NCBI GenBank assembly: GCA_913057945.1
Contig: CAJXOF010000009.1
Location: 62,001 to 126,000, forward strand
Length of the DNA: 64,000 bases
Direction: 5' to 3'
Source: an uncultured Hyphomonadaceae bacterium
GTDB taxonomy: Bacteria; Pseudomonadota; Alphaproteobacteria; Caulobacterales; Hyphomonadaceae
This document shows positions 36,242 to 44,742 of the stretch, one piece after another. A program made the position numbers and the translations under genes. Positions within the stretch are counted from its first letter, which is position 1. Each line of letters begins with the position of its first letter. A model generated the notes under the pieces. That model made no database searches and was not told the origin of the DNA. It was given only the letters and a program-made list of their open reading frames with translations.

Positions 36242-36269
36242 GCGTGGCGTGTGCTCTCACACGCCACGC
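36242..36269. terminator. Bidirectional hairpin terminator
   Basis: A perfect 12-base-pair stem (36242-36253 with 36258-36269) with loop CTCT separates the convergent TarD-like gene and the ketopantoate-reductase-like gene. The hairpin includes the stop codon and last codons of the latter. Confidence 0.7.
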
Positions 36270-37192
36270 TTCGCCTCAATGGCTTTCACGAGCGCCGTCA
36301 GGGTCTGGTTCACGGGAGCGCTCAGACCGTGTTTGGCTGCCTCGCGAGGTACCGCGCCATTGATGAAATCGATCTCACTGGACCGGCCAGCTTCCACGTC
36401 CTGCAACAAGGACGGCTTGGCCGCAGCGACCCGCTCAGCAAAGGCGCGCACATACGTTTCTACATCTGTGACACTGAGCGGAATACCGCAGGCCTTGGCG
36501 ATCTCCCAAGTCTCCGCACCCGCCTGAAGGCAGATTGGCCCCAGCGCTGGATCTGCAAGCGCTTCCCCCACCGTCAGGCCGGTGATGGCGCACGGCGCGC
36601 TGAAAGACGTATTACAGATCAGCTTCTCCCACTGCAGGGTGATGATGTCCGATACCGCCTCTGCCTTGAATCCGGCGCTGCACCAGATGTCTGCAATATG
36701 GCGCGTTTGCCCAGCAGGCATGTCCCGATGAGCGCCAATCTTGATGGCGCCCATTCCTGTATGATGCGCATGACCGGGCGATACGACAGACGCGCCGAAC
36801 GCGGCGGCAATACCAACCGCCAGTTTATGATTATCCAGATGGCCTGCCACAATGTCAGCAGCCCCAAGTCCATTCTGCATGGCCAACACGGATGTTCTCT
36901 TTCCCACCATAGGAGCAAGACTGCCAACCGCAGCATCCACCTGCGTGGCCTTAACTGCGAGAATGACAAGATCAAACTCTTCCGATGGCGGCGCATCAAG
37001 CGCGCGGACCGTAACAGTTCGGTCCCCGCTGGCGCCATCCACCCTCAGACCGACTGTCCGAATAGCGTGCATGTGCGCGCCTGGCCGACTGACAAGGGTA
37101 ACTTCATGCCCGGCCTCGGCAAACAGGCCTGCGTAGACGGTGCCCATCGCCCCCGCTCCGACAATCGCAATCCTCGCAGCTTTTACGCTCAT
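36257..37192 (-). CDS. Ketopantoate reductase-family dehydrogenase (ApbA/PanE-like)
   Basis: 311 residues. The Rossmann motif IVGAGAMGTVYAGLFAEAGH binds NAD(P)H. A catalytic-Lys-type helix (WEKLICNTSFSAPCAITG) and the C-terminal ApbA_C helical domain (SLLQDVEAGRSSEIDFINGA) follow. PanE makes pantoate for CoA synthesis, but the catabolic setting, two bases after the alpha/beta-hydrolase on the same strand, makes reduction or oxidation of another 2-oxo/2-hydroxy acid more likely. It would be driven from the MarR palindrome at 38417-38428. Confidence 0.85.
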   Translation of the reverse strand: MSVKAARIAIVGAGAMGTVYAGLFAEAGHEVTLVSRPGAHMHAIRTVGLRVDGASGDRTVTVRALDAPPSEEFDLVILAVKATQVDAAVGSLAPMVGKRTSVLAMQNGLGAADIVAGHLDNHKLAVGIAAAFGASVVSPGHAHHTGMGAIKIGAHRDMPAGQTRHIADIWCSAGFKAEAVSDIITLQWEKLICNTSFSAPCAITGLTVGEALADPALGPICLQAGAETWEIAKACGIPLSVTDVETYVRAFAERVAAAKPSLLQDVEAGRSSEIDFINGAVPREAAKHGLSAPVNQTLTALVKAIEAKRGV

Positions 37193-37194
37193 GA

Positions 37195-38331
37195 TCAGAG
37201 ACGTGCCTTTAGCCAGTCAGATACGGCGTCCGCGGCATCATGACGGTGCTGCGCGCTCTCCTCAAAATAGTGCGCTCCAGGCAGCATCTTCAAGGTTTTG
37301 TCTTCACTGCCTATAGCCGCGTGAATTCTCTCGGCATCACTGGGGAAGACGCCGGTATCGGCCTTACCTTGAATGACCAGAGCGGGTATGTTCAGTTTAT
37401 TGAGATGAGGTTCGCCCTGACATTTGGATGTTTCAAGGCTCCACATGTTCAGCCATGTCGTCAGCATACAGGCCCGGCCGATGCTGGGGCTGCGGTTTGC
37501 TACCCGCGGGTCGCCGCGATAGCAGAGGCCTGGTGTCCGGTCCGACGGGTCCAGCGAGGGGTCCATACAGCGCAGATCGCCCCACATACGGAAAAGCGGG
37601 AAAAGCCGGTCTGGAATGCCGGCGTTGTTCAGTCGCTTCAGCTCCTGCTTTGCCCAGTCGGTAATGCGCTGGTTCCGCGCACGCTGAGCGGCGCGATAGC
37701 GCGTCACGAAATCAGGAGAATATGGCGGGCCATTATCAGGGCTGAACGGATCCAGCGACGGATCTGTCGCCACAGGGTCCCACTCATCTGTCACGGACGC
37801 ATCCATCCAGTCCGTCATCACTTCCGGACGGCCAATATGAGCGTTACTGGATATATAATAGTCGGCCTGGGGCAATGATGACAGGCGATCTGCCCCCTCA
37901 CCTGTCAGATTGCCTGCCAGCGTCGACGCTGCCGCTTCGGCCTGGTACGCAGCCATCAGAGACCCGCCGCCCGAATTGCCGAAGATGACAACCTTCTCCA
38001 CTCCGGCATGCTCGCGCAACCACTTCACCCCAACGCTGATATCCACCAGCGCATGCTCCAACAGGAACATGTCCTCGGCGCCGCGATAGCGTGTATTCCA
38101 GCCAAGGAAGCCATAGCCCCTAGAAGCAAGATAGGCGGCGAAATAATGCTCGGAAAAGTCCACATTATAATGCGTCGCAATGAAGGCGACCTTAGGATTT
38201 GGATTGCCCTTTGGGGTCCAGTAGATTCCCTGGCACGGATGGCCGCCCGCCATGATTCTGGGGGCGGTGGGCGAGACAGAACTAATAAAACGGCTCTCTA
38301 CCGTGTCTTCAATCCGGGTATTATCACTCAT
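37195..38331 (-). CDS. Alpha/beta hydrolase
   Basis: 378 residues from ATG 38331 (GGAGG eight bases upstream). The nucleophile elbow is IFGNSGGGS. The likely acid is Asp in GKADTGVFPSD and the His is in LPGAHYFEE. A long insert (about 160-290) between strands forms a cap and gives it more length than a simple esterase. It may hydrolyse an ester, lactone or C-C bond at the entry of the local pathway. It heads a two-gene unit with the ApbA-like gene, divergent from marR. Confidence 0.85.
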   Translation of the reverse strand: MSDNTRIEDTVESRFISSVSPTAPRIMAGGHPCQGIYWTPKGNPNPKVAFIATHYNVDFSEHYFAAYLASRGYGFLGWNTRYRGAEDMFLLEHALVDISVGVKWLREHAGVEKVVIFGNSGGGSLMAAYQAEAAASTLAGNLTGEGADRLSSLPQADYYISSNAHIGRPEVMTDWMDASVTDEWDPVATDPSLDPFSPDNGPPYSPDFVTRYRAAQRARNQRITDWAKQELKRLNNAGIPDRLFPLFRMWGDLRCMDPSLDPSDRTPGLCYRGDPRVANRSPSIGRACMLTTWLNMWSLETSKCQGEPHLNKLNIPALVIQGKADTGVFPSDAERIHAAIGSEDKTLKMLPGAHYFEESAQHRHDAADAVSDWLKARL

Positions 38332-38416
38332 TGGGCGATCCTCCATTTCCGCCTACGGTCTCACGACCGCTGCGTTTTTGATTTCAAGAACCGGTAGCAA
38401 ACCAAAACCCATTTGC

Positions 38417-38428
38417 ATAGCTATCTAA
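38417..38428. promoter_or_regulatory. MarR-type palindrome, site b
   Basis: ATAGCTATCTAA, 11 of 12 bases of TTAG-N4-CTAA, between the alpha/beta-hydrolase and the marR gene; positioned for control of both, including autoregulation. Confidence 0.55.
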
Positions 38429-38532
38429 CTATTTTTTTAGAACTGCTACTGGACCTACGCGACTTGCAACCAGCACTTGCGTTGAAACCGCTCTCATTCG
38501 TATACTTGCCTATTCACTGGAGAGCATAGCGA

Positions 38533-39024
38533 ATGCCCAAAACTACCAAAACCGAAAGCCCATACGCCGAGTGGACAAACAGTCTTGGTTATTTGGTGCG
38601 CAAGTCATTCCGGTCTGTGTCCCGCGCGCTTGAAGTGCGCACTTCAGAATACGGAGTGACCGCTGCGCAGTGGCATTTTCTACGCGTGCTATGGATTGAA
38701 GATGGCATCAGCCAGAGGGAACTCAGCCAGCGCGTTAATATGCGCGAGCCCACGACGGTGATTGCGGTCAAACGACTGGAGAAGGCAAATCTGATTATCC
38801 GCAAGCTAAACACCGAAGATGCCCGCAAGATGAATGTCTACCTAACGCCCAAGGCCAAGCGCCTGAAAGCCAAGCTGATGCCGCTGGTTGAGGAAGTGAA
38901 TGATCTGGCCACTCACGGCATGACAGCAAAGGAGAAGTCTGAACTGCGCCGCCTGCTCAGCAAGGTGAACCAAAATCTGGAAGCAGAAGACCGTCGCCGG
39001 AATACGCCCGTCCCGCCTCCATGA
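38533..39024 (+). CDS. MarR-family regulator 1
   Basis: 163 residues. Winged HTH about 45-110 (AAQWHFLRVLWIEDGISQRE, VNMREPTTVIAVKRLE) with the wing in KLNTEDARKMNVYLT, flanked by dimerisation helices. It is the best candidate to bind the TTAG-N4-CTAA palindrome that recurs in six gaps of this region, including its own. MarR proteins normally repress until a phenolic or acidic ligand binds, which would suit control by the pathway substrate. Confidence 0.87.
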   Translation: MPKTTKTESPYAEWTNSLGYLVRKSFRSVSRALEVRTSEYGVTAAQWHFLRVLWIEDGISQRELSQRVNMREPTTVIAVKRLEKANLIIRKLNTEDARKMNVYLTPKAKRLKAKLMPLVEEVNDLATHGMTAKEKSELRRLLSKVNQNLEAEDRRRNTPVPPP

Positions 39025-39067
39025 CCTTTACCAGAAGGCAGTCTCCTTTTGAGTCGTGCCGCAAGTT

Positions 39068-39622
39068 TCAAGCAGAGTTAAACTCCGTGGCCGAAATCGG
39101 CTCGTGAGCTACATCACTCTCGTCGAACACCGTTGTCCAGGCCGCGAACTCCAGGCAGATTCCATCCGGATCAAAGAAATAAACTGAGCGCACAAAGACA
39201 TCTTCCGTCAAAACGGCGCTCACCTGACTGGGAGAGTTATCGTGGTTCAAAATCGGCGTCACCTCAATGCCCAGATCGATCAGGCGCTGGTAATAGTCAT
39301 CGAATTTTTCCGCCGGAATGTTCAAAGCAACATGGTTCATTGATCCGTGCGCAGAGGCAAAATTTCCCTGCGTTGGAAGGGCCGCCGGCGCCGCGATACC
39401 AGGCGAGGCTTCGGGCGCCTCAGGAAACCAGAAAAAGGCGATAGAATCGCCATTGCCACAATCAAAGAAGAAATGCTGCCCCGAATTATTCGGCAGATTA
39501 ATCGTCTTGATCAGGGGCATGCCCAACTTGTCTCTGTAGAACTCAACCGTCTTCTTCATGTCACGACAAACCAGCGCGAGGTGGTTTACGCCCTTGAAGT
39601 CAAATGGACGTTCCTGTGCCAT
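39068..39622 (-). CDS. VOC-family enzyme, copy 1
   Basis: 184 residues from ATG 39622 (AGGAG nine bases upstream). It has two VOC modules. Metal ligands are probably His in FKGVNHLALVCRDM, His in GSMNHVALN and Glu in GICLEFAAW. It is a close paralogue of the gene at 46824-47399: GMPLIKT, HFFF, SIAFFWFP and DVFVRSVYFFDPDGICLE are shared. Glyoxalase, dioxygenase or isomerase activity is possible. It reads away from leuC with two MarR-type palindromes in the gap. Confidence 0.83.
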   Translation of the reverse strand: MAQERPFDFKGVNHLALVCRDMKKTVEFYRDKLGMPLIKTINLPNNSGQHFFFDCGNGDSIAFFWFPEAPEASPGIAAPAALPTQGNFASAHGSMNHVALNIPAEKFDDYYQRLIDLGIEVTPILNHDNSPSQVSAVLTEDVFVRSVYFFDPDGICLEFAAWTTVFDESDVAHEPISATEFNSA

Positions 39623-39679
39623 ATGAATTGTCTCCTCTCCCTGATGCAGATCTTTGCTCATTTTAAGCCATTTATTTAC

Positions 39680-39691
39680 ATAGACAGCTAA
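39680..39691. promoter_or_regulatory. MarR-type palindrome, site c
   Basis: ATAGACAGCTAA, 10 of 12 bases of TTAGATAGCTAA, about 60 bases before the VOC copy 1 start. Confidence 0.4.
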
Positions 39692-39771
39692 TCTAAATCG
39701 CTTTTTCAGGCAACAGGTTTCGCAACGACAATCGGCCGGATGGACTTGCCAAACGGGCAGATGCTAATTAG

Positions 39772-39783
39772 TTAGATATCTAA
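39772..39783. promoter_or_regulatory. MarR-type palindrome, site d
   Basis: TTAGATATCTAA, a perfect 12-base palindrome 38 bases before the leuC start codon, extended on the left by ATTAG. It is the best symmetric copy of the element. Confidence 0.6.
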
Positions 39784-39821
39784 TCTTTATATCTGATGTT
39801 CCACATACGAGGCACGCTGAT

Positions 39822-41246
39822 TTGTCATCAAGTGAACAGCGGTCATCGGCACCGCGCACACTCTACGAAAAGCTCTGGGATGCCCATCTAGTGGCAGAAG
39901 AGAATGGCGAGGCTATCCTGTATATTGACCTGCACATGCTGCATGAGGTCACCTCGCCTCAGGCTTTTGCAGGGCTCGCCGAACACGGCCGCAAAATCCG
40001 ACGGCCAGACCTCACCCTGGCCATGGCAGATCATTGCGTCCCGACAACTGGCCAGTCACAAGGCATCGAGGCCGTTGAAGACGAACAATCCCGCGCACAG
40101 CTTGCCATGCTCAACCATAACAGCGCAGCGTACGGCATAGAACACTACACAATCGGCGACATCCGAAATGGCATCGTGCACGTGGTGGGCCCGGAACAGG
40201 GCCGCACCCAGCCGGGCATGACGATTGTCTGCGGAGATAGCCACACCTCCACACACGGCGCGTTCGGCGCGCTAGCCTTCGGCATCGGCACGTCCGAGAT
40301 CGAGCATGTCCTGGCCACACAGGCCATACGGCAGAGAAAGTCCGGCAATCTCCGCGTCACCGTCAATGGATCGCTCGCCCCCGGGGTGACCGCGAAGGAT
40401 CTGGCGCTGACCATTGTCTCCGAATTAAGTGTCGACGGCGCTACCGGACATGTCATCGAATATTGCGGGGACGCCATTCGCGCGCTCTCCATGGAGGGCC
40501 GCATGACCCTCTGTAATATGAGCATCGAGGCAGGCGCCCGCGCAGGCCTCGTGGCGCCGGACGATGTCACCTACGATTATCTTAAAGCGCGCATGCCAGC
40601 CGAGACCTGGGCTGCCAGCCTGCCCCGCTGGAAGAAGTTTCACTCAGATCCCGGCGCCCGCTTCGATCATGAGATTATCCTGGACGCCAGCACAATCTCA
40701 CCAGTCGTCAGCTGGGGTATCAACCCAGCTCAGAGCATCGCAATTGAGGCGCGCATTCCGGAACCATCTGAGCAAAAGGAGCAGAAATCGCGTGCGATCA
40801 CGGAACGCGCCCTTTCCTATATGGCGCTACAGGCTGGCAGTCCTATTGCCGGCACCCCGATCGACCGCGTCTTCATCGGTTCATGTACAAATGGACGGAT
40901 TGAAGACTTGCGCGCTGCCGCGGCCGTTCTGAAGGGGCGCACGGTCCATCCACGCATCAATGCCATTGTGGTGCCTGGTTCCGGCATGGTTCGCCACATG
41001 GCTGAACAGGAAGGTTTACACACTATTTTTCTGGATGCGGGCTTTGAGTGGCGAGAGCCGGGCTGCTCCATGTGCGCCGCCATGAACAATGACCGACTGA
41101 CGCAGGGCCAGCGCTGCGCATCCACATCGAACCGGAATTTTGAGAATCGTCAGGGGCCAGGTGGGCGCACCCATCTGATGAGCCCAGCCATGGCAGCGGC
41201 GGCAGCAGTCACGGGTGAAATCACGGACTTCAGAACCCTACCATAG
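39822..41246 (+). CDS. leuC: LeuC-like aconitase-family hydro-lyase, large subunit
   Basis: 474 residues from a TTG at 39822 with GAGG upstream. It begins [11 protein letters not shown] as in LeuC. The 4Fe-4S ligands are C355 (IGSCTNGR), C415 and C418 ([13 protein letters not shown]); [20 protein letters not shown] is intact. LeuC with LeuD isomerises isopropylmalate, but relatives hydrate citraconate or dimethylmaleate. No leuA or leuB is nearby and the genes lie in a catabolic cluster, so a degradative hydro-lyase is more likely than leucine synthesis. Its small subunit is encoded on the opposite strand. Confidence 0.88.
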   Translation: MSSSEQRSSAPRTLYEKLWDAHLVAEENGEAILYIDLHMLHEVTSPQAFAGLAEHGRKIRRPDLTLAMADHCVPTTGQSQGIEAVEDEQSRAQLAMLNHNSAAYGIEHYTIGDIRNGIVHVVGPEQGRTQPGMTIVCGDSHTSTHGAFGALAFGIGTSEIEHVLATQAIRQRKSGNLRVTVNGSLAPGVTAKDLALTIVSELSVDGATGHVIEYCGDAIRALSMEGRMTLCNMSIEAGARAGLVAPDDVTYDYLKARMPAETWAASLPRWKKFHSDPGARFDHEIILDASTISPVVSWGINPAQSIAIEARIPEPSEQKEQKSRAITERALSYMALQAGSPIAGTPIDRVFIGSCTNGRIEDLRAAAAVLKGRTVHPRINAIVVPGSGMVRHMAEQEGLHTIFLDAGFEWREPGCSMCAAMNNDRLTQGQRCASTSNRNFENRQGPGGRTHLMSPAMAAAAAVTGEITDFRTLP

Positions 41247-41264
41247 AACGCTGAATACTGCGCA

Positions 41265-41858
41265 TCAGCTCTCCGACCGCATGGCCTCAAACGCGCCCAG
41301 CGCGTCACTATGCGTCAGCGTCCGGGAAATATCATCCAGTCCGGCCAGCAATGCGTAGCGAATATCTTCCCGTATCTCGAATGGATAGATTTGTCCTTCT
41401 GGACCAGTCACGCACTGACACTCCAGATCAATGCTCAGGGCAGCTTCGGGAAAGGATGTGGCCACCTCGATCAATTCATCACATGAGTCACTTGACAGCT
41501 GTACAGGCAACAAGCCGTTTTTCACGCAATTGGTCGCAAAGATGGAACCAAAGCTAGGCGCGATGATGCAGCCAATGCCAAAATCATCCAGCGCCCACAC
41601 GGCATGCTCGCGGGATGATCCGCATCCGAAGTTCTCATAGGCGATGATGATCTGTGCTTCACGCCGCACATCTTGGTTCAGGATGAAATCTTCCACTTCC
41701 CGGCCGTCATCATCATAGCGCCAGTCATTGAACAGGCGCCGGCCAAGTCCCTTCCGCGTCAGCGTCTTCATGAAGCGCGCTGGCAGGATCTGGTCCGTGT
41801 CGATATGCGCCACAGGCAGAGGCGCGGCAATTGCCGTGATTGTTTGGAATGGACGCAT
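41265..41858 (-). CDS. leuD: LeuD-like hydro-lyase, small subunit
   Basis: 197 residues, full LeuD length. HIDTDQILPARFMKTL at the N-terminus and the swivelling-domain motif YENFGCGSSREHAVWAL are present, with APSFGSIFATNCVKNGLLP. It should pair with the LeuC-like protein. Unusually it is convergent with leuC, 18 bases tail to tail, and is instead the last gene of a unit with DUF3237 (three-base gap) and the TonB receptor 2 gene. Confidence 0.88.
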   Translation of the reverse strand: MRPFQTITAIAAPLPVAHIDTDQILPARFMKTLTRKGLGRRLFNDWRYDDDGREVEDFILNQDVRREAQIIIAYENFGCGSSREHAVWALDDFGIGCIIAPSFGSIFATNCVKNGLLPVQLSSDSCDELIEVATSFPEAALSIDLECQCVTGPEGQIYPFEIREDIRYALLAGLDDISRTLTHSDALGAFEAMRSES

Positions 41859-41861
41859 GGA

Positions 41862-42332
41862 TCAGAGCACCTCGAAAACGTCGTAGCGGACGGCGCCCCC
41901 AATGGACTCCCCCATGCCAATGGTCACGATATTGTTTAACCAGCTATAGCGCTCATCCCCGGTCTCGAAGAAAGGCGCGGTCCGGAAATAGATTTGCTTG
42001 CGTTCCTCGTCCGATTTCGGCCCGCCCCGACTGGAAAACTGACGTACCTTGGACATTGGTCGCAAGACGCCCCGATAGGACAGGTAAATCAGCGCGCCAT
42101 CATGCGTCTCAAGCGTAACCCGCGCATCCAGCCTCAGCGTGTCACTGTCGTCAATCGTAGCCCAATCGCCCCCGCCCGGCACAACGCGGCCCCTCAGACG
42201 CTCACCCTCCAAGATACCCCCTGTCAGGGCAGCAATCATGCGCTGGCCGAAATAAGCCTTGCCGATCATTTGCTGCGGCTCTGAAAAGTCTGCGCGATAG
42301 GTACAGAGATAACGGAACTCAGGGGTCTGCAT
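41862..42332 (-). CDS. DUF3237-family protein
   Basis: 156 residues from ATG 42332. A small beta-barrel-type protein with FGQRMIAALTGGILEGERLR, VPGGGDWATIDDSDTLRLDA and a C-terminal YSWLNNIVTIGMGESIGG, typical of DUF3237. The family has no established function but recurs beside aromatic and carboxylic acid catabolic genes. It sits between TonB receptor 2 and LeuD in one minus-strand row. Confidence 0.78.
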   Translation of the reverse strand: MQTPEFRYLCTYRADFSEPQQMIGKAYFGQRMIAALTGGILEGERLRGRVVPGGGDWATIDDSDTLRLDARVTLETHDGALIYLSYRGVLRPMSKVRQFSSRGGPKSDEERKQIYFRTAPFFETGDERYSWLNNIVTIGMGESIGGAVRYDVFEVL

Positions 42333-42395
42333 GACAGGTATCCTCTTCAAAGATCAGGTAGCCGCCGTGCCTTATCAGGCCCGGCGGCTGGGAGA

Positions 42396-44588
42396 TTACA
42401 TGCTAAGCGAAAGGGTCACGCCATAGGTGCGTGGCGGCGCATAGGGCACCAGCGTTTGTTGGTAAGGGCCGAAATAGGTAACATAAGTCGGCACCAATTC
42501 GTCAGTCAGATTCTTGCCCCAGACGGAGACCTGCCAGCGTTCATCCGGCAGTGTAAGCGACAGCCGGGCGTCCAGATTGTCGTGCGCAGGCCACAATTGC
42601 GACGCCACGTTGGAGGCCTCGAAATACGCGTCATCGGTCCAGGAATAATCCACACGCGCCAGCGCGTGCCATGCGCCAACCGGCGTCTCATATTGAGCAC
42701 CGATATTATACTTGTTGGCCGGAGACCGCGGTAGCTCGTTGCCCGTATAGTCAGAGCCGGGGACCTGATATTCCGCAAACTCCGTATCCAGATATGAATA
42801 GCTACCATCGATGCGGAAATTCTCGGACACCCGCCCGACAAACTCCACTTCCAGACCCTTGATCTCGGCTTCGGCCGCATTGCTGACCACGACACAGCAG
42901 AGCGGCACCAGTTGGGATATCTGCAGATCCTCATAGTCTGTCTTGAAGAGAGCGGCATTCAGCGTCAGGCGGCGCTGGAACCATTCGGTCTTGGCGCCCA
43001 GTTCATAGCCCCAAGCAAACTCCGGGTCATACGGCGTGGACGCCCCGGCATCTGTGCCGGACAGGCCCTGAAAGCCACCGCTCTTATAGCCGCGCGCCGC
43101 AGACGCATAGACCATGATATTTTCGGCTGCTTGCCAGTTCAGTGCAAAGCGCGGCGTGAAGGCCTCCCACTCTTCCGACGCGTTGACGTCATAGCCATCC
43201 AGAGACCCAAGCGGTGGCGGCAAGCCCGGTCCGGAAACCTTGAAGCCCGCAAACCGGCCCTCTTTTTCTTCCCATGTCATGCGGGCGCCGACGGTCGCGG
43301 TCAACGTCTCCGTCAGGTCATAGTCGAACTGGCCGAACACCGCGAAGCTGTTTGCTGTGACTGATTGCGGATAGATCGCCGTGCCGGTCAGCGAAGGCGC
43401 CGGAAAATCCTGGATCTGCCCCTGAACGCGGTCAATATCCTCGTCCAGATAGTAAAGTCCGATCTGGCCTTGGAGCCGGTCATTCAGGGCCTCGAAGGCG
43501 TAGCGCAATTCCTGGCTCATCTGGGTTGCGTCTTCCCGTCCGAAATCCGTCGATTCAATCTGATTTGGCGGATTGACCGGATTGCTGAAGAATGGCGTAC
43601 GGAATTTGTACTTCACATCCCTCACTGCCGTTAAGGAGGTGAGGGTGCCAGAGCCGACTTGCCAGTTCACCTCTCCGCTATAGGAACTGATCTGACGGAA
43701 GATCTGACCGTCAGTATAGGCGTTGACGGTGCGCGGATCCGGATCGACGCCGACACAATGCACGCCGCCATTGAATTCTTCATTACAGATATTGTCGCGG
43801 GGATTGCCACTTTGATCCTGCGTGGAAATGTCTGCCCGCAGGATAATATCAAGACTATCGGATGGCAGGTAACGTATGGCCGCGCGCGCCGTTGTCATAT
43901 CCTGATCGTTGACGTCATTTCCGGTCGTTTTGTTGAATTCGTATCCATCACGCTGCTTGTGAGAGATACCACCTGACAAGAACACATTGTCAGACAGGGG
44001 TACATTTCCTCGCACGACCAGATTGTACTTATCGTAATTTCCTGCCGTTCCCTCAATGTGAAAAGACCGCTCATCCGAAGGCTTTCGGCTGACGAATTGA
44101 ATCAGTCCGCCAATCGCATTCTTTCCAAATAGCGTTCCCTGCGGCCCGCGTAGAACCTCCACGCGCTCCAAGTCCAGCACGTCAAGGTCCATGGAGCCAC
44201 CGCGCCCCGCATAAACGCCGTCCACGAAGATCACAACTGAGCCATCCCCACCAGCATTCTGGCTGATCCCATTCGCCGTTCCTATGCCCCGTAGGGAGAA
44301 ATTATTCTGAATCGGATCAGCTGCGCCAACCGTCAGACCAGGCGTCCGCAATGCCAGATCCTGAATGGTCTCGACATTGTTGTTTCTCAACTGCTCTGCA
44401 CTGAAAGCCGAGACTGCCACCGGCACATCCTGCAGGCTCTGCTCACGCCGCTGCGCCGTGACGACAACGGTGTCATAGGCAATCTCTTCATCGACCTGTG
44501 TTTCTTCCTGGGCAAAAGCGGTCCCCGATAAGGCGGGCCCCACCAATGCCATTGTCAGGGCAAGGCCCTTCCACGCTTTTCTAGACAT
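42396..44588 (-). CDS. TonB-dependent receptor 2
   Basis: 730 residues from ATG 44588, eight bases after GGAGG; two closer in-frame starts are possible. Signal peptide to about residue 27 (LSGTAFAQ), TonB-box/plug TVVVTAQRREQSLQDVPVA, GPQGTLFGKNAIGGLIQFVS and a C-terminal barrel ending VTLSLSM. The final residue is Met rather than Phe, a minor departure. It heads a unit with DUF3237 and LeuD and is divergent from an MFS transporter across a perfect MarR-type palindrome. Likely importer of the pathway substrate. Confidence 0.9.
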   Translation of the reverse strand: MSRKAWKGLALTMALVGPALSGTAFAQEETQVDEEIAYDTVVVTAQRREQSLQDVPVAVSAFSAEQLRNNNVETIQDLALRTPGLTVGAADPIQNNFSLRGIGTANGISQNAGGDGSVVIFVDGVYAGRGGSMDLDVLDLERVEVLRGPQGTLFGKNAIGGLIQFVSRKPSDERSFHIEGTAGNYDKYNLVVRGNVPLSDNVFLSGGISHKQRDGYEFNKTTGNDVNDQDMTTARAAIRYLPSDSLDIILRADISTQDQSGNPRDNICNEEFNGGVHCVGVDPDPRTVNAYTDGQIFRQISSYSGEVNWQVGSGTLTSLTAVRDVKYKFRTPFFSNPVNPPNQIESTDFGREDATQMSQELRYAFEALNDRLQGQIGLYYLDEDIDRVQGQIQDFPAPSLTGTAIYPQSVTANSFAVFGQFDYDLTETLTATVGARMTWEEKEGRFAGFKVSGPGLPPPLGSLDGYDVNASEEWEAFTPRFALNWQAAENIMVYASAARGYKSGGFQGLSGTDAGASTPYDPEFAWGYELGAKTEWFQRRLTLNAALFKTDYEDLQISQLVPLCCVVVSNAAEAEIKGLEVEFVGRVSENFRIDGSYSYLDTEFAEYQVPGSDYTGNELPRSPANKYNIGAQYETPVGAWHALARVDYSWTDDAYFEASNVASQLWPAHDNLDARLSLTLPDERWQVSVWGKNLTDELVPTYVTYFGPYQQTLVPYAPPRTYGVTLSLSM

Positions 44589-44674
44589 TTCCATTTCCTC
44601 CACTTTCGGGTCATTGCCCGGGACAGGTCATCTTTGACTCTGACTTTCTTATTGCTTAGACAGACAATAATTAC

Positions 44675-44686
44675 TTAGATAGCTAA
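44675..44686. promoter_or_regulatory. MarR-type palindrome, site e
   Basis: TTAGATAGCTAA lies in the gap between TonB receptor 2 and MFS transporter 1, about 56 bases before the latter and 86 before the former. A partial copy (TTAGACAG) lies at 44656-44663. Confidence 0.6.
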
Positions 44687-44742
44687 TATAAATTTCTTAT
44701 GGCGGCAAGAGACCGCTTTTGGAAAACCAGAGGGCGGAAAAT

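Noticed and set aside
36251..37243. Plus-strand open frame of 330 codons opposite the ApbA-like gene
   Set aside because: Shadow frame crossing the terminator hairpin; the minus-strand protein has clear Rossmann and ApbA_C features.
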